Assembly (NCBI GenBank): GCA_030549335.1
Contig: CM060196.1
Coordinates: 19,178,501 to 19,242,500, forward strand
From: Pontederia crassipes
Lineage: Eukaryota; Streptophyta; Magnoliopsida; Commelinales; Pontederiaceae
Direction: 5' to 3'
DNA length: 64,000 nucleotides
Notes under the pieces: generated by a model
The model's input: only the letters and a program-made list of their open reading frames with translations
What the model was told of the DNA's origin: nothing
The model's database searches: none
Position numbers and translations under genes: made by a program
In this document: positions 10,781-25,840 of the stretch, piece by piece
Layout: each line of letters opens with the position of its first letter
Numbering within the stretch: the first letter of the stretch is position 1

Positions 10781-11811
10781 TCAGTGGTGCAAGTGCACCC
10801 ATGAGGCTCAGCCCCTGGAACTAGCTATCAATGAACAAGACACAAAAGGGGTGGCCACAATCAGAACAAAGCTTAAATTGAGATTAACGTTTTCTTAAAG
10901 GAAAAATAAATAAATAAATTACTTGTGGAAGTCGTACAAACATTTAAACTCATAAATTAGTATTTTGACAGAGGTATAATGGACTTCTAATCTTAAACAC
11001 ATACCTGAGCATAATTCTTATTAAGAGACATCTGAATTGGAAAAGAATAACCACGACTAGATAGCAAGAAAGTAAATTGCAAAAGTGAACAGAAGTTTAT
11101 TTCGACATGATAGAATTGAAAAGCATGGCGATTTAAAGGTTCAGTTTTCAATAAGAAAAAAAAACTGCACAAACACATGTATAGTTAAGAAACTGTAATA
11201 ATAAACCAAGTTTTGCAATATACTTTTTCAGTTGTAAGCAGGAAAATGTTCAGAAGGAATTCTCTATTTGTCATGAAGATTAATACATGAGAGAAAGAAT
11301 TATCTGTATGTCATGAAGAAAAGTTTTCTTCCACATTGCAAGATTTAGTAATCGCTCACAGTGATATTAACATTCCGATATGATCCAAATGTCAACATCC
11401 TTTAGATAACCTCTTTGTGATGCAGATATGTTCATTATGGGAGTGGAAGGCACACAACTATTGGATTTATTAAACATTTTGATAAGATAAATATAGCTTT
11501 GGATATCCAGCATGACAATCTCACAATGCCCTAAGAATTCCTAAGTTTTCTTAATTTTGAGGACGAAAAGGACTTCAACCATGTACTTCAAGAATTCTAC
11601 GGAGCGCAGAGAAAATACGACACCATTTCGTATCTCAACAAAGTTCTTGGTTTCTATGTACATGTTCTGACAAAAAATTCAAGCCAAATCAGAGGAAACA
11701 TGCATGAGATGATTAATCCTTGGATATCCTTTTCAAATTGGGATATGAAAAGCAAATCTATATAATCAGTTAAATACACATGCAAGAATTACAGGTGTAC
11801 AAAAAATAGTA
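10781..11811. other. Intergenic DNA and probable 3' UTR of AUG7
   Basis: No coding sequence is supported. The part next to 11811 should contain the 3' untranslated region of the minus-strand AUG7 gene. No single convincing polyadenylation signal could be chosen by eye. The rest is ordinary AT-rich spacer up to the LINE-B 5' junction. Confidence 0.5.
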
Positions 11812-16561
<4,750 letters not shown>

Positions 16562-16640
16562 TTCCCTCTCTCTCGCACTCACACTCTCACTCTCCCTTGC
16601 TCTCTCCCCTTCTCTCTTTCAAAGCCTTTTGAAATCCAAA
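16562..16640 (-). promoter_or_regulatory. GA-rich AUG7 leader region
   Basis: On the gene strand the bases just upstream of the start codon are a GA/GAG-rich tract (CT-rich on plus, about 16562-16620). Such tracts are common in plant 5' UTRs and can bind GAGA-type (BPC) factors. No clear TATA box was seen up to the hAT MITE at about 16853, so the core promoter must lie within roughly 290 bp or inside the MITE. The regulatory role is inferred. Confidence 0.4.
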
Positions 16641-16852
16641 ATTGAAATTGGCAAACAAAAATTGCACGATCTCGTCCCGTGCAACCTTTTTAAAATTTTT
16701 TGAGGCAATTTGTTCATTAAAAATCACGAATAATACTAATAGTATTAATAGGTAAAGTTAATTTAGTATGAAAAATATTGAGGTAAATTTCACTCTCAAC
16801 TTTACTTCTTTTTTTAATTTTATCCTCATACTATTAATTTCTTTTAGCAACC

Positions 16853-17407
16853 ATCATCAGAAAATAGTTCGGGTTGGTTCGAATTTTCGGTCTAAAAAAA
16901 TTAACCGCTATTTTTGAGTCAATTTTTAAAATTAGAAAGACCACCCTAAAATCATTTTGATAGCGGATCGGTTTTTTCGGATGATTTTTTCGGAACTCTA
17001 CTTTTATATAATTATATTTTAAAAATATATTTAATAACTTAAAATTAATATAAAAAAAATTTAATTTTATATTAAATATAAAATGTACTACTAAAATTTT
17101 AAAATTATTAAATTAGAGTTTGATAATGTGATAGAAAAGTATGAAATTTTCTACAAAAAATATTATATCTAAAATAAAAGAATTATTAACACATGTATTA
17201 ATTATATAAATAAAAAATCATAAATAAAAATCGGGCTCCACGGCCCCTACGATTTTTTTGGGTAGGGCCCTAATTTTAACGGGTGGATTTCAATTTATTA
17301 AAAACCACCCTAAATCATATTCGGATCCTTAATTTTCGGTTTTTTTATTCAGTTTTTTTTGGGTCGGATGAATTTTTCGGGTTGATCGGATTTTTCTTAC
17401 ACCCTTA
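16853..17407 (-). mobile_element. hAT-type MITE, copy 1 (inverted relative to copy 2)
   Basis: This is a ~550-bp reverse-complement copy of the element at 17553-18124; matching runs occur along the whole length (for example TAGTTCGGGTTGGTTCG at the outer end). The inner end reads CTTACACCCTTA against CTTACACCCCTA in the other copy. Its outer terminal bases have decayed and no target duplication is evident. It ends about 290 bp upstream of the AUG7 start codon. Confidence 0.72.
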
Positions 17408-17449
17408 ATCAAATCTTATATATATTATTTTAGCACTGGCATTTGAAAT

Positions 17450-17451
<2 letters not shown>

Positions 17452-17492
<41 letters not shown>
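17452..17492. repeat. (TA)n microsatellite in spacer between inverted MITEs
   Basis: This is about 20 uninterrupted TA units within the ~145-bp spacer between the two inverted hAT MITE copies. In single-stranded form it would sit at the tip of the large foldback. Confidence 0.9.
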
Positions 17493-17495
<3 letters not shown>

Positions 17496-17544
17496 TTGTT
17501 CCAAATGGATCAAAAACTTAACTATTATAGTGTCGGTAGCAGCA

Positions 17545-18132
17545 CTCGCACCTAGGGGTGTAAGAAAAACCCGACCAATCCGACAAATTCATCCGACCCT
17601 AAAAAACTGAACCAAAAAACTGAAAATTAGGGGTCCGAATATAATTTAGGTGATTTTTAATAAATTAAAATCTACCCGTTAAAATTAGGGCCCCATCCGA
17701 AAAAATCGTAGGGGCTCGTGGAGCCCGATTTTTATTTAAGATTTTTTATTTATATAATTAATACATGTGTTAATAATTCTTTTATTATAGTTATAATATT
17801 TTTTATAGAAAATTTCATACTTTTCTATCACATTATCAAACTCTAATTTAATAATTTTAAAATTTTAGTAGTATATTTTATATTTAATATAAAATTAAAT
17901 ATTTTTATATTAATTTTAAGTTATTAAATATATTTTTAAAATATAATTATATAAAAGTAGGGCTCCGAAAAAACCATCCAAAAAAATCGATCCGCTAAAG
18001 GGTGGTTTTTATTTTTTCAAAATGGTTTTAGGGTGGTCTTTCTAATTTTAAAAATCGATCCGAAAAATAGCGGTTGATTTTTTAGACCGAAAATCCGAAC
18101 CAACCCGAACTACTTTCACCCCTACTCGCACC
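17545..18132 (+). mobile_element. hAT-type MITE, copy 2, with perfect 8-bp target duplication
   Basis: The element spans 17553-18124 (572 bp). It starts TAGGGGTGTAAG and ends CTTTCACCCCTA, so the termini are inverted repeats of the hAT style. The 8-mer CTCGCACC flanks both sides exactly (17545-17552 and 18125-18132), the target-duplication size of hAT elements. There is no transposase, so it is non-autonomous. The two copies differ mostly by point changes and small gaps. Confidence 0.88.
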
Positions 18133-18900
18133 CCGGGGCAACAATTTTTCATTTTCCAGCAATATTAAATTATGGAGGTATATATTATTAATTTTTTTTA
18201 AAGCATAATTATTATCTAATAATCATCTTATTTACTATACAATTTTTTAAAGCATAAATACATGGTGCTCATTTTTCATCTTTTGTTAAGGTTTATGTAC
18301 CTTTAAATATATTTTGTTAAATTTAAATATCATAAAAAATATTAAAATAATTCATGTCATTAATTTAACTTTGTATTTTCAAAGTAAAATGTTTTATTAT
18401 TTTATATATAATTATATAATTTATTGAAGTTATATGTCATTAGTTGTAACATATTTTTGATAGGATAATTATGTCATTATTAAAAGTTTTTTAACATGAA
18501 AATTTTATTACATCATTTTGTTTAAATAATCATTTCATTTTTATATTAAAAACTATTATTCCTATTGTGATAATGTGAATTAGTGAGTATATATATATTT
18601 GAAAATTGTTATTAGCTTTTTAGTTTGTTATTTTTATATCATTTAATATTCTTTTATTTATAAAAGTCTATATATGATTTAGATTAGAAATTTTTGGTAA
18701 AGAAAATTAATTTAAAATCTTAGAATAAATTTTGCATGAGTATAAAATGTTTCAAAATATTTTTATTGCTATTAATTAGTGAACCTAATGAAAATTAATC
18801 ATGGCTCCGCCACTTGTAGTCATTTTCATCGGGTATAGACATTTACCGATTATTGTGCTATATGGCAAGTCATAAAAAAGATAAATATAAAATAATATTA
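18133..18900. other. AT-rich intergenic stretch
   Basis: Extremely AT-rich sequence without gene, terminal repeat or recognisable element. Nothing further is seen. Confidence 0.6.
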
Positions 18901-18909
18901 TAATAAAAA

Positions 18910-19290
18910 AGAAGGAGACATCGCCCGACGGCCTCATCGGTACCCTCTACACGTTATCGATGCGCAGGAGAGTGTGCCCCCTTTTAAGAGCGTCGACGAA
19001 GCGAAAAAAGACGGAAGAGGATGTAGCGAGCTTGTCGAGAAACGGAGTGTTGCTCCTCCTCTGCACCGGTGACACGAAAAAAGAGCAAGCTACGTCGAAC
19101 TCAAAAGGGGCGACATCCTTCCCCCAAAAAGGGCGGGAGGAGGGGGACGACGAACTCGCAAGAGGGCGACATCCTTCCCCCCAAAAAGGGCGAGAGGAGG
19201 GGGACGAAGCAAGAGGGCGACATCCTTCCCCCAAAAAGGGCGGGAGGTGGGGGACGGCAAGCTCGTAGAGGAGGAGCGCAATTAGAGGTA
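18910..19290. repeat. GC-rich island with 51-56-bp minisatellite (three units)
   Basis: Three units start at 19108, 19164 and 19215. Each has GGCGACATCCTTCCCCC, CAAAAAGGGCG and a GAGG(A/T)GGGGGACG end. Short open frames exist on both strands because the island is GC-rich, but they translate to the repeated unit and match no known protein. Its origin is unknown; it may be a fragment of an LTR element. Confidence 0.6.
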
Positions 19291-19300
19291 ATCAAGAGAA

Positions 19301-21493
19301 AATTGTTTAAGAAGATATCAAATTAACTGTTCATGTGATAATATAATTTTCATTAAATAAAATCCACATCAACATAAAAGGAATTAAATTTATTTAAATT
19401 AATGTAATAAATAATATAAAAAAATACGAACAAGTTAACATTCGGGTGTCTAATTTTAGAAATTAACTCTGAAAATTCATGCCGGGCCGAGCCCAATTTG
19501 AAACTGGATCGGCCTTTTCTTGGTTTCCAAAATAAGCGACTAAATAAGTGGCGCCAGTCACCCCTTGCCCATGTATACTTTTCTTTTCTATTTTTTATTT
19601 GTTGTATTTAATAATAACTTAGTTAACGATATATAGTTTATGCATTTTCACCAATTCATAAATAAAAAAGATTTGTAAAACTAAACTACCAAGATATCAT
19701 GTAGTCAGACACAAAAAAGAGTAACATAAAAATGCTAAATTTTAAAAAATGTAGAGTACAATTTGGAAAACATTGGATCAAATATGAAAATCGACAATAG
19801 TTCACGAGGACATTAAACAAAATATTTTTTAATAAAATAATATTTCACAAAAAAATCTGAAAATGCTAGCCAATTATTTTCCTTACCTTCTTGATATTGT
19901 ACTTTTTGTATTTAACCATGTAGTATAAAAATTGTAAAAATGCCCATTGTATTATACATAATTTCACATTTCTTAATGTTTTCACTAATTGAAATGTAGA
20001 TTATTTCTCCCTGCACTGAATTTAATCTAAAAAGTAATAATGCAGAAAAAGTAATGAAAACAAATAAAATTTGGTGAATTTAGTTGTAGCTGGTCAAATA
20101 AAATATTTATTTATCACTGATGAAAAAATAAAGTAAGCTTATCACCTATCAAATAAAATATTTGAGACATAAAAATTAATCATAAAAATAAAATGTAAGA
20201 AGGAAGTATCATTTTATTTTTATTCATATTTAAAGAAAAACTTTTCAACTTCTCGTATTTTATATTATAAAAAGTAGAGGGTATAATGGGTAAAGCGAAG
20301 TAGCATTAAATGGCACCAATGAAAAAATGGACTAGGCCCTTTCCCTACTTATTATGCTTGGAAATGCACCGAAAGGATGGTCCCAAGGTCCCATTCAACT
20401 CGAATCGCACCAATCCAATTGTTCCAAAAATATTGCTAACCAGTTTATCATTGGTTAGACTCATATGTTGTCCGATCTGATATAATAATGAACAAGTTCG
20501 ACTGTGTCTGATTCGAATTTGTCAAATAAATTATTATGCTCGGACATATAATAGACATTATATTTCAACCGTTTGTCTAATATCTCGGTATTCGTCTGTA
20601 CTCATCCATTAATTAATAAATCGTTCATTAAATCATAAATAATATTAAATATTTAAACAGAATTAATTACTACTTATTTAGTGCTTATCACTAATAGCTA
20701 GTAAGCTTATATAATAATATTTATCTAATAATAGAATATAAGTAATTTATTCATTATTAATTTGATTTTTTTCTATTATTAAAGTAAATAAAAATAAAAA
20801 AATGAGTATAAAGACAAAATATTAAAGAAAATTATGAGAAAACTGAAGGAAAAAAATAATGACAGCTTATTTATTATATTATTTTATTAATGCATCAAGA
20901 AAATAATTTAAGAAAATCTAGAAAAAATGTGAGATTTAAAAATAAATAAAAAAGAATAAATTATTTTTTTAAAAAAATAATGGCCTTGTTCGATTCGTTT
21001 GATAGTCGATTTGTCCAAAGACCTATTAAATCTTAATGGGCCAAACTTTCGATAATAACTCATTAAATTAGCAAAATTGTCTGCATCGTTTGATGCTCGA
21101 TCAAAACTGATTTACTGAAACTATTAGGGGCTCGTTTGATTCGTTAAACACCACTAGATTCTAGGTCGAGACCTAGTTCTGTCCTAACCTATTTGTAGTA
21201 ATAAAAAGTAATAATAGCACTTGCCAAATTATAATTATTTAGTAATTTAGTGATCATTTGTTCATTTTGAAAGCTAAAAACATTTTTGTCAACTTATTAA
21301 CCAATAATTTGATGTAATGTCGTGATAATTTGATGTTTATTTGGTCAAAATGTGCTTTGATGTTGTTAATTGTATCAACTTTTCTATATTATTCTATTTT
21401 ATTAATACTTTTTTTATCTGGTCAAAGTTTTATTTTATTCTCGATCTTTCAAAACATACGCCGGTAAAAAAATGATATACGAGACAATGTGAA
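19301..21493. other. AT-rich intergenic DNA with degenerate repeats
   Basis: No gene is supported. Around 20400-21180 several TTCGA/TCGTTTGAT-rich phrases suggest a heavily decayed transposon, but no ends could be defined. Confidence 0.5.
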
Positions 21494-22162
21494 CTTAGGG
21501 GGCGTTTTCCTAGAAGTAATTTTTCTTGATTATTATAATTTAAATTACTTGGGTCACCACATTACTTTATTTTAATTTGCAGGTAATCTGAATTACCTAA
21601 CAATGCAGATTGTCTATAAAGTGACAATTCACATTGACTGGAAGGAGGGTGTTCATCCAGATTGCCACCCAAATGATAATTTATTTTTATTTTCTTTCTA
21701 CTAATGTCCTTTCCAATCTTCGACAAATAAAATATAAAAATAATATAAAAATTTATATAACAACAACAAATAATATTATTATCATAATAATGAATAATAT
21801 TAACTTATTTAAAATTTATTTTATTATTGTTATTGACGAATTGCATATTATTATTTTAAATATTATGTACATTACCATTATTTTCATTTAAAAAAGATAC
21901 GAAATATTTATAACTATATTTATTTAATTTATTAATTTTATTTGAGTTTTTAGTTTGATTATATATTATTTAACTTAATATTAGTGATAAAGAATATTTT
22001 AGTAAAAATTATATAATGTCATTTAAATTGTTGAAAATATTATTTATACATAATAAATAAGGTAATGTACATTGCTGATAATTAGTTGGTGGCAATCTTT
22101 ATGATAAATAATACAAATTACTAAGTAATGTGAGAAGGTAATGCACTAAACGCACCCCTAAG
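21494..22162. mobile_element. Putative MITE with CTTAGGGG(T)GCGTTT termini
   Basis: The left end reads CTTAGGGGGCGTTTTCC and the right end AAACGCACCCCTAAG, giving about 14 bp of inverted termini. The interior is AT-rich and repeats ATTACTT/GTAATTT phrases near both ends. Length is about 669 bp with no coding capacity. A 2-3-bp TA-type target is possible but not provable, so the superfamily (PIF/Harbinger or other) is open. Confidence 0.55.
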
Positions 22163-22757
22163 CCAAATGCAATTTTCCTTCTAGGAATGAAACTGAGTTA
22201 GGCACCATTTGAAATTTTTGGATGTAGCAAAGTGAATGTCTTTTGGCTTAACATATTTTGACATCCTCCTAATTGACTCCATTTGATTGGGCAGAATAGA
22301 GCAAAATATGATTATATTATAATAATATAGTCAAATATGACGTAAAATAAAATTAATTTAGTCAAACTTTATTTTTTTAAAAGAAACATCCACCATTTTT
22401 AATCCCACGAAAAGAATATAAATACTCTTTGAAACTCAAGAATATTTCTATTCTCATATTTTTAGTTTTTTAATCATATTTTATTTTTTGATAGTGGATT
22501 CATATATTATATTATTATCATAACAAATATCAATTATTTACAATAAAATATTTGATTTATAAATATATATTTTTTAAAATTATGTTTTCTTCAAACAAAG
22601 ACAAGTGAGGATAAGAATATACTTATTTTTTCAAGAATATTCTATTATATTAATTTATTCCATTTAAAAATAATCTCCAATTAAGCGGTCCCTTAATTAT
22701 TTGATTAAGCCATATGTACCCTTCATCCTTGTTCACGTCGAGTATTGTAGTTACAAT

Positions 22758-22860
22758 TCTCTTCTTCTTCTTCTTCTTCTTCTTCTTCTTCTTCTTCTTC
22801 TTCTTCTTCTTCTTCTTCTTCTTCTTCTTCTTCTTCTTCTTCTTCTTCTTCTTCTTCTTC
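22758..22860. repeat. (CTT)n microsatellite, about 34 units
   Basis: About 103 bp of uninterrupted CTT/TTC. Frames through it translate as runs of leucine, phenylalanine or serine and are not genes. Confidence 0.97.
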
Positions 22861-23914
22861 CAATTTTACATGAAGCAATTTTATATTATTGTTTGTCCGT
22901 TTAGCATGATATATTAACGAGCTTAGTATTTGATTATAGCGGCAATTACCACGTGTTTAGTTGCTAATTCATTTTAGTATTATTTCATATTACTTAATAT
23001 CATTTATCTTACTAGTTTTCTATATGGAAGTGTTAAAATATAATAATCCTAATTAATCTTGAAATTGGCACTCAACTGATGATAATAAATTGGAATGATG
23101 CTTTACGCAAAGTGTTCGGCTCATTTTGACATTATTAGTTATTTGATATGTGGATAGTAGATTAATTAGTGAATAACACATGATAAATAATAATTAGCGG
23201 TTAGAGGTTCATTTAAAATAGTAATAAATAAGTGTTGAGTAAATATAGTGATAGAATTAGCATATGAATATAAAATAACATAATTGGACATGTGAAAAAT
23301 TATCCAATTCAAGTACTATACAAATGTTATTATAATATTTATGTCTCAATCAAATAAATTTAAAAAATTATAACTAATATTTTTATTAAAATATATAAAT
23401 TATTTAAAATAAATTTTACTTAGTGCATGTGTGATATAAAAATATTTACTAGTAAATTAAATTCTTGTCCATTGCTAATAAATAAATAATTTGCAATTAA
23501 TTAATAGCAAATATAAAAAATATAGTTGAATGATGATAAAACAAAAATAATAAAATAATAAGACAAGTTGACAAAGAAATAATACATTTGAATAATAACA
23601 AGATCGGAAAAAATATAATAATATAACATATTATCTTTAAACGCTAGTGGAAATAATTTTTTAACATTTTTATTCACAATGCCAAGCTCTACTTGTTTGT
23701 CATTTACCAAATAAAAAATAGCGTTGAAGTGTTAAACGCTATTTATAACATTGCCAAACAAAGCCTTTCTTAAGATTACGAAACATGAACAATTAGAGGG
23801 ATACTTTGTCAATGGTATAACAATATTATGTATTTAAAAAATATATGTCAAAGTGTTATTTATCGCAAAAAAATGGGGTTAGTATTATGAAAAAGAATCC
23901 CTAGAATTAAAGTT

Positions 23915-24160
23915 GTCAAAATCTCGATCTACATTTTAAGATTTTACGATCTTACAACAATCGATCTTCTAGAAAATCTAAATATGATATTAATTATGGT
24001 CACACAATTTTATTATCTTGACCAATCTTATATCATTTCATGTGACTAATATAATCATTTAAGTACTAATAAAGATATATTTATGATAACAATAATTGAT
24101 TTAGTTTTAGTTTAGCATATTTTCTTTATTTTATATATTTTGATCTAATTTGACCTAAGA
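23915..24160 (+). repeat. Dispersed repeat, copy 2 (pairs with 2970-3260)
   Basis: It shares the ordered blocks AAAATCTCGAT, TTAAGATTTTACGA, ATCTTATATCATTTCATGTG, ACTAATATAATCATTTAA and ATATATTTATGATAA with the copy at 2970-3260. It is non-coding, and termini are unclear. Confidence 0.55.
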
Positions 24161-24546
24161 GCCAATAAAATAAGACTTATGGAGTGTAATTTAGAATTTT
24201 AGTGTGACAAATTTATCAGTAAAATATTTGGTATTTTTTAAAATATACTTTTTTTGTTGATAAGTTAGAACTTAAGATTTTTGAACTTATGACCTCTCTA
24301 TGATCTTATGTAGTATCTCAAACTTAACAACTTTACCTACAATAAGTGAACTTGAGTTGTGGGAAGATGTCATAGCTATGGGGGGGAGGACACCCTCCCC
24401 CTATCCAGTGCCCGTTGGATGGAGATCCGACAGGCACGGTTGTGTTTTACGATTCAAATGCATAAAGCTCCTTTTTTCCATTTTTTTAGCACGGTTTTTT
24501 TTTGCGGTTCACGTTCGACAGTGGCGGCGATGACCTTGTGACGGTA

Positions 24547-25167
24547 GCGACGACTAGGGATGGCAATATTTTCCGCCCCTGCGGGGCCCTGCGGGGCTCT
24601 GCGGGGAATCTTCGATCAGGGCCCCGAACTCGGAGAATTTTTCTCCCGCGGGGTCGGGGATGGGGAAAAATTATTCCCGAACCCTCTTTCGGGGATCAGG
24701 GCGGGAGAGTTGTCCCCGCCCTACGGGGCCCCGAATCTCCATACCCCAAAGAATAAGTTAGTGCAAGAAAATAGTCCCACATTGATAGTAGTAGCAAAGT
24801 GAGAGTAAATAGACAAGTATAAATGAAGGAGGAGACTAATGAGTTAATATTGAATGTTTATGGAGAAAGTTCATCTTTGAATATTTTTTAAATTTATAAT
24901 AATAATTTTTATCAAATTATCTCTTTGTAAATTTTTACTGAACTAAAAAATGCGGTTCAACTAAGTTTTTTTCGATTTTGACCGATTTTTTATTGCTTCG
25001 ATTCGGTTTAATCCAGTCCAAATTAGGGTCGGGCCGAGGATAAAATTTCCCCCGGACCAAAAATTCGGGTCGGGGTCGGGGTCGAGGGCGGGGGTCAATT
25101 GACAGGGTCGGGGCAGGGAGAGTGTCCCCCGCCCTGAACAAGGTCGGGTGCCACTCCTAGCGATGAC
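24547..25167. mobile_element. hAT-type MITE, GC-rich, nested, 8-bp target duplication
   Basis: The element spans 24555-25159 (605 bp). It starts TAGGGATGGCAA and ends TGCCACTCCTA, giving imperfect inverted termini. Flanks are GCGACGAC (24547-24554) and GCGATGAC (25160-25167), 7 of 8 identical. Inside the ends are GCGGGG repeats on one side and GGTCGGGG repeats on the other. There is no transposase. Open frames across it on the minus strand are by-products of GC-rich sequence. Confidence 0.75.
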
Positions 25168-25624
25168 TTCACGGCGACAGCAAGCGGCAGTGACAATGAC
25201 TTGGCGGCGACAGCAAGCGGTGGCGGGCGGCATCGATGTCACATCGAAGAGGTCAGAACTCACTGTGAAGATGGCGACGATGAGGGTTGCTTCGTTGGGA
25301 AGACGAGGGTCGCGTGGCGGGAAAATGACGATGTCGCGTTGAACGATGAGGGTCGCGCGGTGAGGACAACGATGGTTTGCATAGGGTAACGGGGAAGATT
25401 TTGCTCGACGGGGGCGGCAGGGGACGCCGATGAACACACGGTGGGGGCGGCGGGACGATGAGGATCGCGCACCGGAGACGATGATGATTCGCAGCGTGGC
25501 GGGAACTAACGATGCTTTGCTGGGAAGATGATGGGCGAGCGACGAGGACGAATGACGGTGGGGAGGCGAGGACGATGAGGGGAAGATTTCTAGGGCCAAT
25601 CATCATGAGAGATGACGTGTGATG

Positions 25625-25744
25625 GCGAGGGAGGCCGATCGGCGGCGTGGGAGGCCGCTCGACGGCAAGGGAGGACGCACGGCGGCGTGGGAGGTCGATC
25701 GGCGGCGAGGGAGGATGCGCGGCGGCGAGCGAGGACGTGCAGCG
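25625..25744. repeat. 20-bp minisatellite, six units
   Basis: Six consecutive 20-bp units have the pattern GCG(A/T)GGGAGGnCGnTCGGCG with a few changes per unit. The period is not a multiple of three, so it does not encode a repeated peptide in one frame. It lies in the GC-rich block that flanks the nested hAT MITE. Confidence 0.75.
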
Positions 25745-25840
25745 GAGGGAGGTGGGACACCACATCTCCACACCTGAACTGCTAAAAAATCGGGCAAAAA
25801 AAATCAAAAAAAGGATCTGAAGCGCAAAAGCAACTGCGCC

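Larger units (their letters stand above)
22163..24432. other. AT-rich intergenic DNA
   Basis: It contains the long CTT microsatellite at 22758-22860 and the second copy of a dispersed repeat at about 23915-24160. No gene is supported. Confidence 0.55.
24433..25840. mobile_element. Possible older TIR element hosting the nested hAT MITE
   Basis: The left end (24433 on: GGCACGGTTGTGTTTTACG, then a CCTTTTTT block) resembles the reverse complement of the right end (ending at 25840: GGCGCAGTTGCTTTTGCG, then CCTTTTTT) over about 60 bp with many mismatches. The interior is GC-rich (CGG/GATG), and a hAT MITE sits inside at 24555-25159. No flanking target duplication was found, so this composite is tentative. 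Confidence 0.35.

Noticed and set aside
22701-22917. Open frames with long Leu or Phe runs
   Set aside because: They are translations of the CTT microsatellite, with no start context or homology.
24961-25807. Minus-strand 184- and 212-residue frames
   Set aside because: They cross the hAT MITE end and a 20-bp minisatellite; the sequence is low-complexity Ser/Arg/Pro with no homology seen.
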